From the NCBI GenBank assembly GCA_945928865.1, contig CAMENZ010000005.1, positions 1-64,000 of the forward strand: a stretch of DNA of 64,000 nucleotides. The letters are read 5' to 3'. A program made the translations under genes and the position numbers. Source of the DNA: an uncultured Clostridia bacterium. GTDB taxonomy: Bacteria > Bacillota > Clostridia > Peptostreptococcales > Anaerovoracaceae. Positions 54,921 to 64,000 of this stretch are shown piece by piece. Each line of letters starts with the position of its first letter. Position 1 is the first letter of the stretch. Under the pieces are notes generated by a model. That model had not been told where the DNA came from and did no database searches. It saw only the letters and a program-made list of their open reading frames with translations.

Positions 54921-55400
54921 TTACTTATGATAAGCTTCATTCTTAATAATTTTAAAACTTCTATAAATTTGCTCCAGCAATATTAGTCGCATCATCTGGT
55001 GAGGAAAAGTCATATCCGAAAAACTTAATTTAAAATTAGCTCTTTCACTTACCTCTTGACTTAAACCTAAACTTCCTCCTATAACGAAAACTATATCACT
55101 CTTTCCTTCTACAGCCAGAGTTTCGATTTTTTCTGCCAGCTGAGGAGATGTTAGCCTTTTTCCTTTTATTTCCAAAGTTATTACATAACTGTCATCACTG
55201 ATGGATTTCAATATGCTGCGACCTTCTAGTAATTTAACTTCCTCTTCATCTTTTAAAGATGCCTTATCCGGAAGTCTGGCTTCTTTAAGCTCATTAATAG
55301 TCAGTTTACAATATCTGCCCAATCTTTTAGAATATTCCTCTATACCATCTTGCCAGTATTTCTCTTTCAATTTTCCTATACATACTATCTGAACATTCAT
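54921..55400 (-). CDS. rlmH: 23S rRNA pseudouridine-1915 N3-methyltransferase RlmH
   Basis: A SPOUT-class methyltransferase that modifies helix 69 of 23S rRNA on the assembled ribosome. The 159 residues are the normal size, with VQIVCIGKLKEKYWQDGIEEYSKRL at the start (in parts), the SAM-binding knot around VFVIGGSLGLSQEV and the conserved end FPHQMMRLILLEQIYRSFKIIKNEAYHK (in parts). Its ATG directly follows the stop of the walJ-like gene. The walJ-rlmH order is kept in many Firmicutes. The identification is firm. Confidence 0.96.
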   Translation of the reverse strand: MNVQIVCIGKLKEKYWQDGIEEYSKRLGRYCKLTINELKEARLPDKASLKDEEEVKLLEGRSILKSISDDSYVITLEIKGKRLTSPQLAEKIETLAVEGKSDIVFVIGGSLGLSQEVSERANFKLSFSDMTFPHQMMRLILLEQIYRSFKIIKNEAYHK

Positions 55401-56210
55401 TTAAACCACCACCATTTCACTTAAGGCTTCTCTTTCTGCCACCTTTAGCTCAAAATCCGCCCCCTCAAAGAAGCCTGCCTCTTCCAGCATATTTTTAACC
55501 GTAATATATGCCTGCAAAGGCGTATTATTTTCTTTACTCAAATGGGCTAATATAATGTAAGGTTTTTTTCTTCCCTTTAACTCCTTTAAAATTCTCAAAA
55601 TACAATTAGCCGAAGCCTCATTGGATAAATGACCTCTATCACTTAAAATTCGTTGTTTAAGTTGATAGGGATAGCTACCATAGAGAAGGAAATTCACCTC
55701 ATGGTTTGCTTCTAAGAGAAGAATATCCGAATCCTTAATATTTTCATATATTTCTTCAGAAATATAACCTGTATCTGTAACTATAGAAATCTTTTTTTCA
55801 TTTTTAATAAAAGAAAACCCCACAGCCTCATAAACATCATGGGAAAGATTAAAGACCTTAGCCGTAACATCACCTATATCTACTATTGCTCCCCCTTCAA
55901 CAGTATGAAAATTTTCATCTATAATCAACCTGTATCTTTCTATTAAACCTTCCATCGTACCTTCCGAAGAAAAAATTGGCACACTTGGATTTTGCTTTCT
56001 AAAGGTTTGAATGCCTTTAACATGGTCTCCATGGTCATGAGTTAAAAAAACCCCATTTAACATAGAAGGAAGTATATTTAACTCCCTAAGGTTTAATGTG
56101 ATTTTTTTATTGCTAATACCCATATCCACCAAAATATTAGCTCCTTCACTTTTAATTAAGTAGCAATTTCCACCGGATCCGGATGCGAAAGTATATATTC
56201 CTAAATTCAT
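55401..56210 (-). CDS. walJ: Metallo-beta-lactamase-fold hydrolase, WalJ/YycJ type
   Basis: A 269-residue MBL-fold protein. The metal-binding motif THDHGDHVKGI and the N-terminal FASGSGGNCYLI are those of the YycJ/WalJ group, which is implicated in cell-wall and DNA-damage-related functions, possibly as an exonuclease. Further metal ligands are seen in TDTGYISEE and near LAHLS. The frame is open to 56267, but the ATG at 56210 is preferred because AAGGA lies eight bases upstream and homologues start there. The walKR two-component genes that often accompany walJ are not in this window. Its molecular substrate is not settled. Confidence 0.88.
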   Translation of the reverse strand: MNLGIYTFASGSGGNCYLIKSEGANILVDMGISNKKITLNLRELNILPSMLNGVFLTHDHGDHVKGIQTFRKQNPSVPIFSSEGTMEGLIERYRLIIDENFHTVEGGAIVDIGDVTAKVFNLSHDVYEAVGFSFIKNEKKISIVTDTGYISEEIYENIKDSDILLLEANHEVNFLLYGSYPYQLKQRILSDRGHLSNEASANCILRILKELKGRKKPYIILAHLSKENNTPLQAYITVKNMLEEAGFFEGADFELKVAEREALSEMVVV

Positions 56211-56345
56211 AAATAATTCCTTTTTAATGCTCTGTATTTTTTGTATACTATTTATATATTGTATCACTTTTGACTTGTAAATTCTACAAAATATGAGATA
56301 ATTGTATTCAGCAGTATATAGCTACTATATAAAAGGAGTTTGTTT

Positions 56346-56891
56346 ATGGGAATTTTGAAAATATATACTGATGGTGGTTGCTCCGGTAACCAAAGTACCG
56401 AAAATACCGGTGGATGGGGAGCAATTTTAGAATATGGAGAACATAAAAAGGAAATCTATGGCGGTGAAGCTAATACTACCAACAACCGCATGGAACTAAC
56501 AGCCGTAATTGAGGCCTTTAAGGCTTTGAAAAAAGAGGGTATGGAAGTAGAAGTCTTTTCTGACAGTTCCTATGTTTCCAACTGTTTTCGTGAAAAATGG
56601 TATGTAAACTGGGAGAGAAACGGTTGGAAGAACGCATCTAAGAAACCTGTGGAAAACCAAGACCTTTGGCAAGAGTTAATAACCTTGACTAAAAAGCACA
56701 AAGTCAGATTTTATAGAGTCAAAGGGCATGTTAATTTGGCAGGGAAGGCGGATTTTGAGAAATTATATAAAAAGTTTGTGGAGTGGAACGGCGAAGCCTT
56801 CGATTTCGATGCTTTCAAATATGTAACAGAAATGAACAATCGTGCAGACCAACTGGCAAATATGGGAATTTCAGAAATTAAAAAGCCTTAG
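56346..56891 (+). CDS. rnhA: Ribonuclease HI
   Basis: Cleaves the RNA strand of RNA-DNA hybrids. The 181-residue protein has all four catalytic acids in the expected order: IYTDGG, NRMELTAV, FSDSSYV and NRADQLAN. It is longer than the usual 155 residues because about 30 residues are inserted between RVKGHVN and the last aspartate (KADFEKLYKKFVEWNGEAF), in the region of the handle and active-site loop. Similar insertions occur in other Clostridia. The ATG at 56346 follows AAAGGAG. The insert includes one copy of the GCGGATTTTG word. It diverges from walJ. Confidence 0.94.
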   Translation: MGILKIYTDGGCSGNQSTENTGGWGAILEYGEHKKEIYGGEANTTNNRMELTAVIEAFKALKKEGMEVEVFSDSSYVSNCFREKWYVNWERNGWKNASKKPVENQDLWQELITLTKKHKVRFYRVKGHVNLAGKADFEKLYKKFVEWNGEAFDFDAFKYVTEMNNRADQLANMGISEIKKP

Positions 56892-56922
56892 GTTAGGAAA
56901 TCCTATCCTGAGGCTCTTTAAT
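56882..56922. terminator. Bidirectional terminator between rnhA and the CoA-transferase gene
   Basis: A long stem (AAGCCTTAGGTTAGGA / TCCTATCCTGAGGCTCTT, with G-U pairs) and a two-base loop, T-rich on both sides. The rnhA stop codon lies inside the stem. Confidence 0.8.
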
Positions 56923-56983
56923 TTTGACTATTGAAATTGGCATCTTAAATGCATTTTTAGGCAAATTCTCAATAAATTTAATT

Positions 56984-58339
56984 TTAGAGTAATTTGCTGC
57001 TTCTATTCCAAATCCCCATTTTTTCTGCTTGAGCAATTAACTTTTCATGAAAATCCGGATGAGATATGGAAATAAGGAGTTCAGCCCTCTGCCAAGTCGT
57101 CTTTCCCTTTAAGGAAACGGCACCATACTCTGTTACAATATAATCTACTGCCTGTCTTGGACTGGTTACAATGGCTCCCTGAGGTAAGAAAGGCATAATC
57201 AAAGATTCTCTTTCACCATCTTTAGTAATTCTAGATGATGGGGTGCATAAAAAGCTATGTCCACCCTTAGACAAAAATGCTCCCAGCACAAAATCAAGCT
57301 GACCTCCGGTTCCCGAAATTTGCCTTTGCCCTGCAGTTTCCGAACATACCTGTCCATATAAATCTACAGCTATACAGCTATTTACCGATATAAAATTAGG
57401 AATTTTCGATATGGTAGAAACATTATTTACATAATCTACCGGTGCTGCGCAGCAAATAGGATTGTTATCTATGAAATCATAAAGTCTTTTTGTGCCTCCT
57501 GCAAAGGTATAGACAGCCTTGCCCTTATCCACAGACTTATTCCCCGTAAGCTTTCCGGCTTCAAACAAATCCACATAAGCATCTGTAAACATTTCTGTGT
57601 GAGCTTCCACATTTCTTATATCAGATTGAGCAATTTTCTGACCAATACATAAAGGTAATGCTCCGATACCCAGTTGAACTGTACAATGGGATTTTATATT
57701 TTTAACCACATGATCTGCAATCTTCTGATCAATTTCTGATGGTGGTTTGATCTTAAGTTCCGGCAACGGCGAATTACTTCCTTCAACCACATAATCTATG
57801 CCATATAAGTTAAGCTGGGTTTGATTTCCCTGTGCCTTAGGCATATTGTGATTAACCTCTACAATCCTCATTTTAGCTGACTTAAGAACACCCCACATAT
57901 CCGCAACCTGTGGTCCAATATTGAAATTCCCGTATTCATCCATAGGACCAACTTGCAAAAAGGCAATATCCACACCATTATCATTGTTGGTCCATAGAAA
58001 AGGTAATTCGTTAAACATCATTGGCATAAACCAACATCTGCCATCTTTATTCATCAACCTGTCATGACTAGAAAAATGGGCTGACACAAATCTTACCTGA
58101 TCGTTGCTGTCTGTGGCAAAATATGTTTCAAAAGGCTTCTCTCTTATGGAAACCGTACTTATAATCGTAACGTCTTTTAACTCTTTAGCCCTCTTTGCTA
58201 AGGCTCTATCAATATCAACTACAGTTCCGCAACCTAAACCAAAATGTACACGGCTACCGTTTTTAATCTTTGCAGCAGCCTCATCAGCACTAATCAGCTT
58301 TTTAGCATATTCACTTTGTAACTCTGATACTTTATACAT
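56984..58339 (-). CDS. Butyryl-CoA:acetate / 4-hydroxybutyrate CoA-transferase
   Basis: A 451-residue class I CoA-transferase of the AbfT/Cat/But group. It transfers CoA from butyryl-CoA or 4-hydroxybutyryl-CoA to acetate. The family markers are the catalytic glutamate in AHTEMFTDAYVDL, the glycine loop LGIGALPLCIG and ISGTGGQLDFVLGAF, where the GGQ(L)DF element is typical of butyryl-CoA:acetate transferases. It would end butyrate production with acetate as CoA acceptor. Distinguishing this from the 4-hydroxybutyrate enzyme needs comparison with characterised sequences. GAGAGGTAGC precedes the ATG. The gene stands alone. Confidence 0.85.
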   Translation of the reverse strand: MYKVSELQSEYAKKLISADEAAAKIKNGSRVHFGLGCGTVVDIDRALAKRAKELKDVTIISTVSIREKPFETYFATDSNDQVRFVSAHFSSHDRLMNKDGRCWFMPMMFNELPFLWTNNDNGVDIAFLQVGPMDEYGNFNIGPQVADMWGVLKSAKMRIVEVNHNMPKAQGNQTQLNLYGIDYVVEGSNSPLPELKIKPPSEIDQKIADHVVKNIKSHCTVQLGIGALPLCIGQKIAQSDIRNVEAHTEMFTDAYVDLFEAGKLTGNKSVDKGKAVYTFAGGTKRLYDFIDNNPICCAAPVDYVNNVSTISKIPNFISVNSCIAVDLYGQVCSETAGQRQISGTGGQLDFVLGAFLSKGGHSFLCTPSSRITKDGERESLIMPFLPQGAIVTSPRQAVDYIVTEYGAVSLKGKTTWQRAELLISISHPDFHEKLIAQAEKMGIWNRSSKLL

Positions 58340-58526
58340 TGCTACCTCTCAAATTTTCATCCTAAAATATTTGCATTATTCTTTTCTTACTTTTACATTA
58401 TCTAATTTTTTATTTGTCTTTTTTTTAACAACAAATGTATTATACTATCTTTTAAAACAAAATTCAATAAATATCTATGAAATTTAAAAAAATTATGATA
58501 TACTGTTTATAATATATTCTTAATAT

Positions 58527-58601
58527 GTCTCCTTAGTTAAATGGATATAACGGAGCTCTCCTAAAGCTCAGTTGCCAGTTCGATTCTGGCAGGGGATACC
58601 A
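58527..58601 (+). tRNA. tRNA-Arg (anticodon CCU)
   Basis: A full cloverleaf of 75 bases with encoded CCA. The acceptor stem GTCTCCT / AGGGGAT has two G-U pairs, the D stem is GTTA / TAAC, the anticodon stem GAGCT / AGCTC encloses CTCCTAA (anticodon CCT), and the T arm is GCCAG-TTCGATT-CTGGC. It reads AGG codons. A TATAAT lies 14-19 bases upstream and a terminator follows at once. Confidence 0.95.
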
Positions 58602-58636
58602 ACACCCGATAAAACTTTCTATTGGGTGTTTTTTTT
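58602..58636 (+). terminator. Terminator of the tRNA-Arg gene
   Basis: ACACCCGATA pairs with TATTGGGTGT (with one mismatch-tolerant G-U position) around an eight-base loop, followed by T7. Confidence 0.88.
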
Positions 58637-58640
58637 GTGC

Positions 58641-58684
58641 AAAAAAGGAAAAGACTGAGCTTTCGCTCAGTCAATTCCTTTTTT
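58641..58684 (-). terminator. Terminator of the giant surface protein gene
   Basis: A perfect GACTGAGC / GCTCAGTC stem with a TTTC loop, extended by AAAAAAGGAA / TTCCTTTTTT. It lies about 30 bases after the stop codon on the minus strand. Confidence 0.92.
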
Positions 58685-58711
58685 AAAAAAAGAGGACAAT
58701 AAATAAGGTGA

Positions 58712-61700
58712 TTATTTTCTAGTCTCTTCATGCCATTTCAATCCTAAATAAGCAAGTACTGCTTCTACTGCCACCGGAAGAATCATAGGTATAGTATACT
58801 TATCTACCATTCCCATTGGCTGTGTTAAATCTTCCGTCATAATAAAGGCAATTACTGCAATTATAGCGACTACTATTCCTATCGGCATATACTTACCATG
58901 TCTTACCTTAGCAATACCGCTCTTATCTTCTTTATTGCGTTTTGCAATAGCAAGTACAAATGCAAGGATTATAGCTCCTATAGTAAGTAAGAGATTTACT
59001 AAAGCCCAAGCGTTAGAGCCGTCAAGCTTTTCAGATTTTGCATTAGCATCATCACCTGAATCCTTCTTTCCATTCTGGTCATCAGAGCCCTTGTCACCTT
59101 TGCCACCTTTATTATCAGAAGCTTCTCCATCTTTATCCTGATCTATCGGATTAACATTCTTATCATCGTTGATAATATTATTTCCATTCGGAGATTGACC
59201 ATCGCCGATATGTTCTCCTTCATCCTTTGGATAAATAGGAGTAATTGGCTTATGTGGTCTATCCGGAATTTCTTCTGAATCTTCCCTTGGATTTGGCTTA
59301 ACTGAAGGTTTATCCTTCTTAACTACAATTTTCTTTACTTCATCACTTGGAGCCTTACCTTCACTGTTAGATATAGCAGTTACTGTATCTCCGGCTTTAA
59401 TCTTAGTTCCCTTAGGTACATCTACTGTAAACTTGCCATCAGCATCAGTAGTTGTAGTTACCTTAGTTCCATCCGGAAGAGTAATTACAACCGTAGAGTC
59501 CGGCTCTGCAGTGCCTGTAATCTTAGTATCTCCATCTTCAATCTTGTCAAGTTTAGGTGGCTGTGTTTTTTCAACCTTCTTCTTAACAATTTCCTGTGCA
59601 GGAAAACTTTCTACTTCGCCTGGCTTTGTAGCAGTAGCTGTAACAGCTCCACCTTCCTTAAGAGGTTTTCCATCAGGTGTATTAACTGCCCACTTACCAT
59701 CAGAGTCAGGTGTAGCGGTTAATACTGTACCATCCGGTAAAATCACCTTAACAGATGAACCAGGCTTTGCTGTACCTGTAACCTTAGTATCACCGTCTGT
59801 AACAGGATCAATCGTAGGTTTTTCTGTAATAGTGCTGATAATTGGTGGCGTAGGTGGTACCGGAGGTGTTCCCTTCTTAGTATACTGAGCTACATATGTA
59901 GTAGCCATATTAAAGGCGGTAAGTACATCCTTATCCCATCCACCATGTTCTGTGTTAATAGTATAATCTGTATTTGGAATTATAGTAGGAATAATAAAGT
60001 TGGATCCCACTTTTTCTCCTACATATACATCGTAATGATATTCTGATAATCCACTTACTCCATTAACTGTGAGTGTACCATTATCACCCTTTAGGAAGAT
60101 AACCCTTACATAATTATCAGGAGTAGGCGCATCTTGATTTACAATTACAGTGTCTTTATACTGTGCTGTAAAGGTCTTAGCTGTTACCCTATCATCTTCT
60201 GTACTAACAGCAGGGCTCCAAGCATCAAATACTTTTCCAGGTGCCTTTACATCAAGAGCCTTTATCTTAGAATCAAGTGTAGGATCCTTCCATTCCATAT
60301 CCTTTGGTACATACATCACTGTAGTTGGTTTTCCATTTACTGTTCCACCATTTCCATCAAAGGTAAGAATTACCCAGTTTTCCGCATCTGCTGGGATAGG
60401 ATCCGGATTAACCTTAATCTGTGATGCTACATACTGTGCCGTAAATGTGCCTGAGTTATTAAATGTATCAGGTATAGGATTATCCCAACCACCATTTTCA
60501 GACTTTGGTGCATAATCATCATTAGCCACTATTGTAGGAACTATAAACCCTGCAAGTTCTGCAGCTGCTTTAGTAGTACCCTGCTTAACATCATAAACCT
60601 TAGTAGATAAATCACTATTTGTATTAACTCTTAAGGTTCCGTTAGCTCCCTTATTAAAGGTAATTCTTACATAGCCATCTGGCATATTTTCTGTAGGATC
60701 TGTTATCACTAGCGGTTTGTCAGGTACAGGTGGTGTACTGATAGGTTCATACTGAGCAGTGTAAATATAAGGAGCTTCAGCCTTATCAAATTTTGCTGCC
60801 ATCAGTTTATCCCATCCAGCATTGGTGTCAAGTGCCTTAAACCCATCATTTGGCTTAATTTCAGGAATTTCAAATTTAGGTGTAGCTGCCTTAGCATCTT
60901 CTAAAGTTGTTCCTTCCTTAATATCATAAACTTTTTCATTAAGATTATCTACTGTTCCTAACTTAAGTTTACCATTGTCTCCTGCCTTAAATGTTACTCT
61001 TACATAACCAGTCTTAGGGTCTGTAGTTGTCGGATCTACTACTACAGTAGGCTCTACCACTGGAGTAACATCCTCATACTTGGCTGCAAACACTACATCA
61101 GCCTTAATAGCTTCTTTATAATCTGCTAAATCTGTACCATATTCCTTTTCACCGGAAATCCAACCCGTAAAGGCATTGTCTGTATTAGCTTTTACACCCG
61201 GAACTTTTAATGCCGGTTCTGCATTTTTAGCTTCTTCAAGAGTCTTTCCATCAAGTACAAAGAAGATTCTCTTTTCTGTACTTTCTATGGTTCCTCCTGT
61301 GCCTCCTGTAAAGCTAACCTTATGGTATCCTTCCGGAGTTGCAACAGTGTCATCTTGTTTTTCAGGAATTATAACCATATACTTAGATTTATACTCTGCT
61401 TGATATGTAATATCTTTAGCAACAACATCTTCATCTCCTAAAGTTTCACCTTTCCACTTATCAAATAGCTGTGTTATGGATTTATGTGTAGGAGCCGGAG
61501 GAGTTACCTTATCCTTAACCTTGCCCCATTTCAAGTCCTTCTTAACAAAGAATCGTTTAACTTTACCAAAATCTAAGTCTCCGATTTTTCCTTCAGAAGT
61601 AGGGTCGAAAATTACTGTCACATAGCCTGTCGGCGGAACAGCATCCTGCTGAGTCACTTCTATAACATCTCTGTCTTCTTGGTAAACCGCAGTATATGTA

Positions 61701-64000
61701 GCACTATAAACTTCCTTGTCTTCTTCTAACGGAACCTTATCACTCCAAGAATCAAAGACTTTTCCCTCTGCTGTAGCCTTTCCATCAACCACTGCCTTAA
61801 GCTTAGGTTGAAGGTCTGTATCATTATATTTTGTACCCTTAAGAATATCAAATACCTTGTAACGATTTCCGCCAATATTTCCTAAAACAACTTCTTGTGT
61901 AGTCTTTTCCTTACCATTTCCATCAAAGACAATTCTTACATAACCCGCCTCTATAGTAGTTGGAAGTTCTGTATATTCTATAATCTTTGTCTTAGTATCA
62001 TACTGTGCAGTGTAGGTAGTTGTAGTCTTCTCAGCTAATTGAGCCGTCTTATCCATAGACTTATCCCAACCACCATTTTCTGTCTTAACTATATAAGTAT
62101 CATCAGCTGTTATAGTAGGAATCTTAAGACCCGCTTCTTCTAAAGTCATAATCGTCTCGTCTTTAAGGACATCATACATCTTGATACCCTTTTCGACCTT
62201 AATACCGTCAATGCTTAAATATCCGCCATTACCTGCCTTAAATACAAGTCTAGCATATCCGTTAGGTATTTCTCCCGAATGTTCAGGATCAGCGACCTCT
62301 TTAATCTTATTCGTCCACTGAGCGGTTATAACAGTTTCATCTTTTATAAATTGAGTATTTTCAAAGTTTCCATCCCAGCCTGTAAAGGACCATTCGGAAG
62401 ATATGGCTTTTACCTTAGGTGCTGTAAGAGTAACTAACTTAGTTTTATTTACATAGAACTGAGATACTTCACCCGCATCAAATTTACCGCGATCTCCTGG
62501 TTTAAATTCAACCTTAACATAACCTTCTGGTTTTTCCGGTGGGGTTGAAGGATTTTCAATCTTAATCACATCACCTAAATCTGTAAACTGTGCATTAGTC
62601 GTTAAATCCTTAGTGATTTTTTCAGGAATTTCTTCATTACTCCAAAGTTCATTACCTGTCTTAGCCTTATATCCCACATTGGCACTAACTGTTGGTCTAA
62701 TTATTTCCCTTGAAGCAGTGTCAGGTTTAACATAAAATTTAACCTTACCGTCAAGACTTCCCTTAACAGGGTCGATTTTGAACCAGACAGTATGATAGCC
62801 TTCCGGTTTATCCCCATCTTCATTAGGAGTGTCGTCAGTTATAACATTACCTAAAGTTTCGTATTCTGCCTTAATAGTCGTGTCTACAGTATAGGTTATT
62901 GGATTTTCAGGGTTATTATCCCAATTCTTAAATCTATATCCAACTGTTACACCTGTAACCTGAGGAACTTGACTTGATTGGAACTTCACTTCCTTATTCT
63001 TAACTACATAATATGTAGAAGTGCCGGTAATAGTACCCTTATCCTCTGCACTGAAAGTAACCTTAACATAATCATCAGACGGTTTATCCCCTGTAACGAT
63101 GTCGTTATTGTATATAGCAGTAAAGGTCTTTTCACCTTCATCTACGGTTTTATCCTTTGGTAATTCAGGACTCCATTTAATAAAGTTTTCTCCCGTCTTA
63201 GGTGTTGGTTTTACAACCTTTCCTGCAAAATCTGCCCAATTAACAGTTTTCTTCACATCAAAACTATTGGATTTTACAGTAGTTCCATTTTTATCAAAAC
63301 TTCCTTCTCCTGCATTAAATGTAATTCTTACATAGCCTTCAGGGGTTTCTTCTGTAGGATCCGGAATTATATCATCTCCATACTGAGCAGTGTATTCCTT
63401 AGTAACCGTATCCTTAGCCACTTCTGTATCCATTGGAAGCTTAGGATTCCATCCCACAAAATTCTTTCCTGATTTAACAGGATTTAAAGCAGCAACTTTT
63501 TCTTTAATTTTATTCCAAGTAACAGTATTCTTAACTTCATAAGTAATTTCAGCCTTAGAATCTGTAAACTTGCCGCCATCACCCGCTAAGAATTTAAATC
63601 TTATAAATCCCTCTTTTTCAGGTATAGAAGAAGAAACTTCAGTAATATCATCTTGATATTTAGCATTAAGTAATATATCCTTATCAAACTTTTCAGGATA
63701 TTCATTATCCCAACCTATAAAGTTTGTATTAGTCTTACTTGCCGTCTGTTTCTTAAAGCCGGCAGCTAGAGCCTCTGTCATAGAAAGACCTTTGCTTACA
63801 AAATAAACTTTCTTATTTCCTGTTGCTGGGCTTAAAATGCCTCCATCACCTGCATTAAATGTAACCTTTATATACCCTTCTGGAGTTTCGCCAGGTGTTT
63901 CGGAATTAGTAGGCTCTTTTATTTTATCCTTGATTTTAATTTTGACAGCTACACTTCCTCCTGTCACTTTATTACCAAAGATATCTGTAGCTTTAATAAT
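58712..64000 (-). CDS. Giant InlB/Flg_new-repeat surface protein, 5' end outside the window
   Basis: More than 1760 residues are visible. The frame runs unbroken to the right edge, so the start, signal peptide and N-terminal domains are missing. The visible part has about 14 repeats of roughly 75-110 residues, each opening with a GYV(R/K)VTFxAGxxG-like strand and ending in FxxWxxxxP...TAQY, the InlB B-repeat/Listeria-Bacteroides (Flg_new) type. Two Big-type Ig-like domains follow (DGDTKVTGTAKPGSSVKV, then DGDTKITGTAEPDSTVVI), then a Pro/Lys/Asp/Gly-rich stretch. The C-terminus has no LPxTG. It has three hydrophobic segments (ALVNLLLTIGAIILAFVLAI, IGIVVAIIAVIAFIM and TIPMILPVAVEAVLAYLGL) that probably anchor it in the membrane. 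An adhesin role is likely but inferred. Confidence 0.88.
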   Translation of the reverse strand: MIKATDIFGNKVTGGSVAVKIKIKDKIKEPTNSETPGETPEGYIKVTFNAGDGGILSPATGNKKVYFVSKGLSMTEALAAGFKKQTASKTNTNFIGWDNEYPEKFDKDILLNAKYQDDITEVSSSIPEKEGFIRFKFLAGDGGKFTDSKAEITYEVKNTVTWNKIKEKVAALNPVKSGKNFVGWNPKLPMDTEVAKDTVTKEYTAQYGDDIIPDPTEETPEGYVRITFNAGEGSFDKNGTTVKSNSFDVKKTVNWADFAGKVVKPTPKTGENFIKWSPELPKDKTVDEGEKTFTAIYNNDIVTGDKPSDDYVKVTFSAEDKGTITGTSTYYVVKNKEVKFQSSQVPQVTGVTVGYRFKNWDNNPENPITYTVDTTIKAEYETLGNVITDDTPNEDGDKPEGYHTVWFKIDPVKGSLDGKVKFYVKPDTASREIIRPTVSANVGYKAKTGNELWSNEEIPEKITKDLTTNAQFTDLGDVIKIENPSTPPEKPEGYVKVEFKPGDRGKFDAGEVSQFYVNKTKLVTLTAPKVKAISSEWSFTGWDGNFENTQFIKDETVITAQWTNKIKEVADPEHSGEIPNGYARLVFKAGNGGYLSIDGIKVEKGIKMYDVLKDETIMTLEEAGLKIPTITADDTYIVKTENGGWDKSMDKTAQLAEKTTTTYTAQYDTKTKIIEYTELPTTIEAGYVRIVFDGNGKEKTTQEVVLGNIGGNRYKVFDILKGTKYNDTDLQPKLKAVVDGKATAEGKVFDSWSDKVPLEEDKEVYSATYTAVYQEDRDVIEVTQQDAVPPTGYVTVIFDPTSEGKIGDLDFGKVKRFFVKKDLKWGKVKDKVTPPAPTHKSITQLFDKWKGETLGDEDVVAKDITYQAEYKSKYMVIIPEKQDDTVATPEGYHKVSFTGGTGGTIESTEKRIFFVLDGKTLEEAKNAEPALKVPGVKANTDNAFTGWISGEKEYGTDLADYKEAIKADVVFAAKYEDVTPVVEPTVVVDPTTTDPKTGYVRVTFKAGDNGKLKLGTVDNLNEKVYDIKEGTTLEDAKAATPKFEIPEIKPNDGFKALDTNAGWDKLMAAKFDKAEAPYIYTAQYEPISTPPVPDKPLVITDPTENMPDGYVRITFNKGANGTLRVNTNSDLSTKVYDVKQGTTKAAAELAGFIVPTIVANDDYAPKSENGGWDNPIPDTFNNSGTFTAQYVASQIKVNPDPIPADAENWVILTFDGNGGTVNGKPTTVMYVPKDMEWKDPTLDSKIKALDVKAPGKVFDAWSPAVSTEDDRVTAKTFTAQYKDTVIVNQDAPTPDNYVRVIFLKGDNGTLTVNGVSGLSEYHYDVYVGEKVGSNFIIPTIIPNTDYTINTEHGGWDKDVLTAFNMATTYVAQYTKKGTPPVPPTPPIISTITEKPTIDPVTDGDTKVTGTAKPGSSVKVILPDGTVLTATPDSDGKWAVNTPDGKPLKEGGAVTATATKPGEVESFPAQEIVKKKVEKTQPPKLDKIEDGDTKITGTAEPDSTVVITLPDGTKVTTTTDADGKFTVDVPKGTKIKAGDTVTAISNSEGKAPSDEVKKIVVKKDKPSVKPNPREDSEEIPDRPHKPITPIYPKDEGEHIGDGQSPNGNNIINDDKNVNPIDQDKDGEASDNKGGKGDKGSDDQNGKKDSGDDANAKSEKLDGSNAWALVNLLLTIGAIILAFVLAIAKRNKEDKSGIAKVRHGKYMPIGIVVAIIAVIAFIMTEDLTQPMGMVDKYTIPMILPVAVEAVLAYLGLKWHEETRK

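Noticed and set aside
58527..58601. tRNA-Arg as an integration site with a mobile element next to it
   Set aside because: No integrase, recombinase or direct repeat of the tRNA 3' end was seen on either side.
62000..64000. The repetitive region of the surface protein as a possible CRISPR or DNA repeat array
   Set aside because: The repeats are protein-level and divergent in DNA, vary in length and lie in one open frame.

Overview
The window is a stretch of chromosome from a low-GC, Gram-positive, strictly fermentative anaerobe of the Clostridia. The evidence is the full ornithine fermentation cluster (ord, ortA, ortB, oraS, oraE, a GlmL/MutL-type reactivase and orr), two alternative last steps of butyrate formation (butyrate kinase and a butyryl-CoA:acetate CoA-transferase type enzyme), AddB-type rather than RecBCD-type recombination, strong AGGAGG-type ribosome binding sites, and no respiratory genes. 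The ornithine pathway plus a very large InlB/Flg_new repeat surface protein would fit a Peptostreptococcales or Family XIII-like host-associated organism, but the species cannot be fixed from sequence alone. No phage, insertion sequence, integrase or CRISPR array was seen.

Layout. 1-4.2 kb (minus): a racemase paralogue-greA-lysS operon, and deoD followed by a tightly coupled 50-residue membrane protein. 4.2-5.3 kb (plus): asparaginase. 5.4-12.1 kb (minus): prfB (with a programmed +1 frameshift)-tex-addB. 12.4-13.9 kb (plus): an ArcD-like amino acid antiporter with the codon use of a highly expressed gene. 14.1-18.9 kb (minus): CNNM/CBS protein-secA-ZIP transporter. 19.2-21.3 kb (plus): birA with its own operator, then CobU-like and CobC-like genes. 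21.5-24.1 kb (minus): buk and a phosphohexomutase. 24.2-30.4 kb (minus): a complete oligopeptide ABC transporter oppBCDFA. 30.7-35.7 kb (minus): a stress/antimicrobial-peptide type module (XRE regulator, response regulator, histidine kinase, ABC ATPase, FtsX-like permease). 36.2 kb (plus): a 57-residue desulforedoxin-like protein with ten cysteines behind three copies of one operator. 36.8-45.9 kb (minus): the ornithine cluster, with a decayed acetyltransferase inside it. 46.3-47.7 kb (minus): its likely sigma-54 activator. 47.9-54.7 kb (minus): an F-type ATP synthase operon ending in an ArsR regulator. 54.9-58.3 kb: rlmH, walJ, rnhA, CoA-transferase. 58.5 kb: tRNA-Arg(CCU). 58.7-64 kb (minus): the 3' part of a giant surface protein.

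How it works together. Arginine/ornithine would enter by the ArcD-like antiporter or as peptides through Opp. Orr makes D-ornithine, the B12- and PLP-dependent OraSE converts it to 2,4-diaminopentanoate, and Ord and OrtAB produce acetyl-CoA and D-alanine. A sigma-54 promoter and a dyad operator (GTGCAA-N6-TTGCAC) found both upstream of ord and over the promoter of the neighbouring activator gene make a readable regulatory circuit. The ATP synthase is unusual: no separate delta gene exists, the alpha subunit carries a delta C-terminal-like domain at its N-terminus, and subunit c has a signal-peptide-like extension. A short word, GCRGATTTTG, occurs 17 times in the window, and several of the intergenic copies sit in or beside hairpins. 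These three points are the most novel things here.
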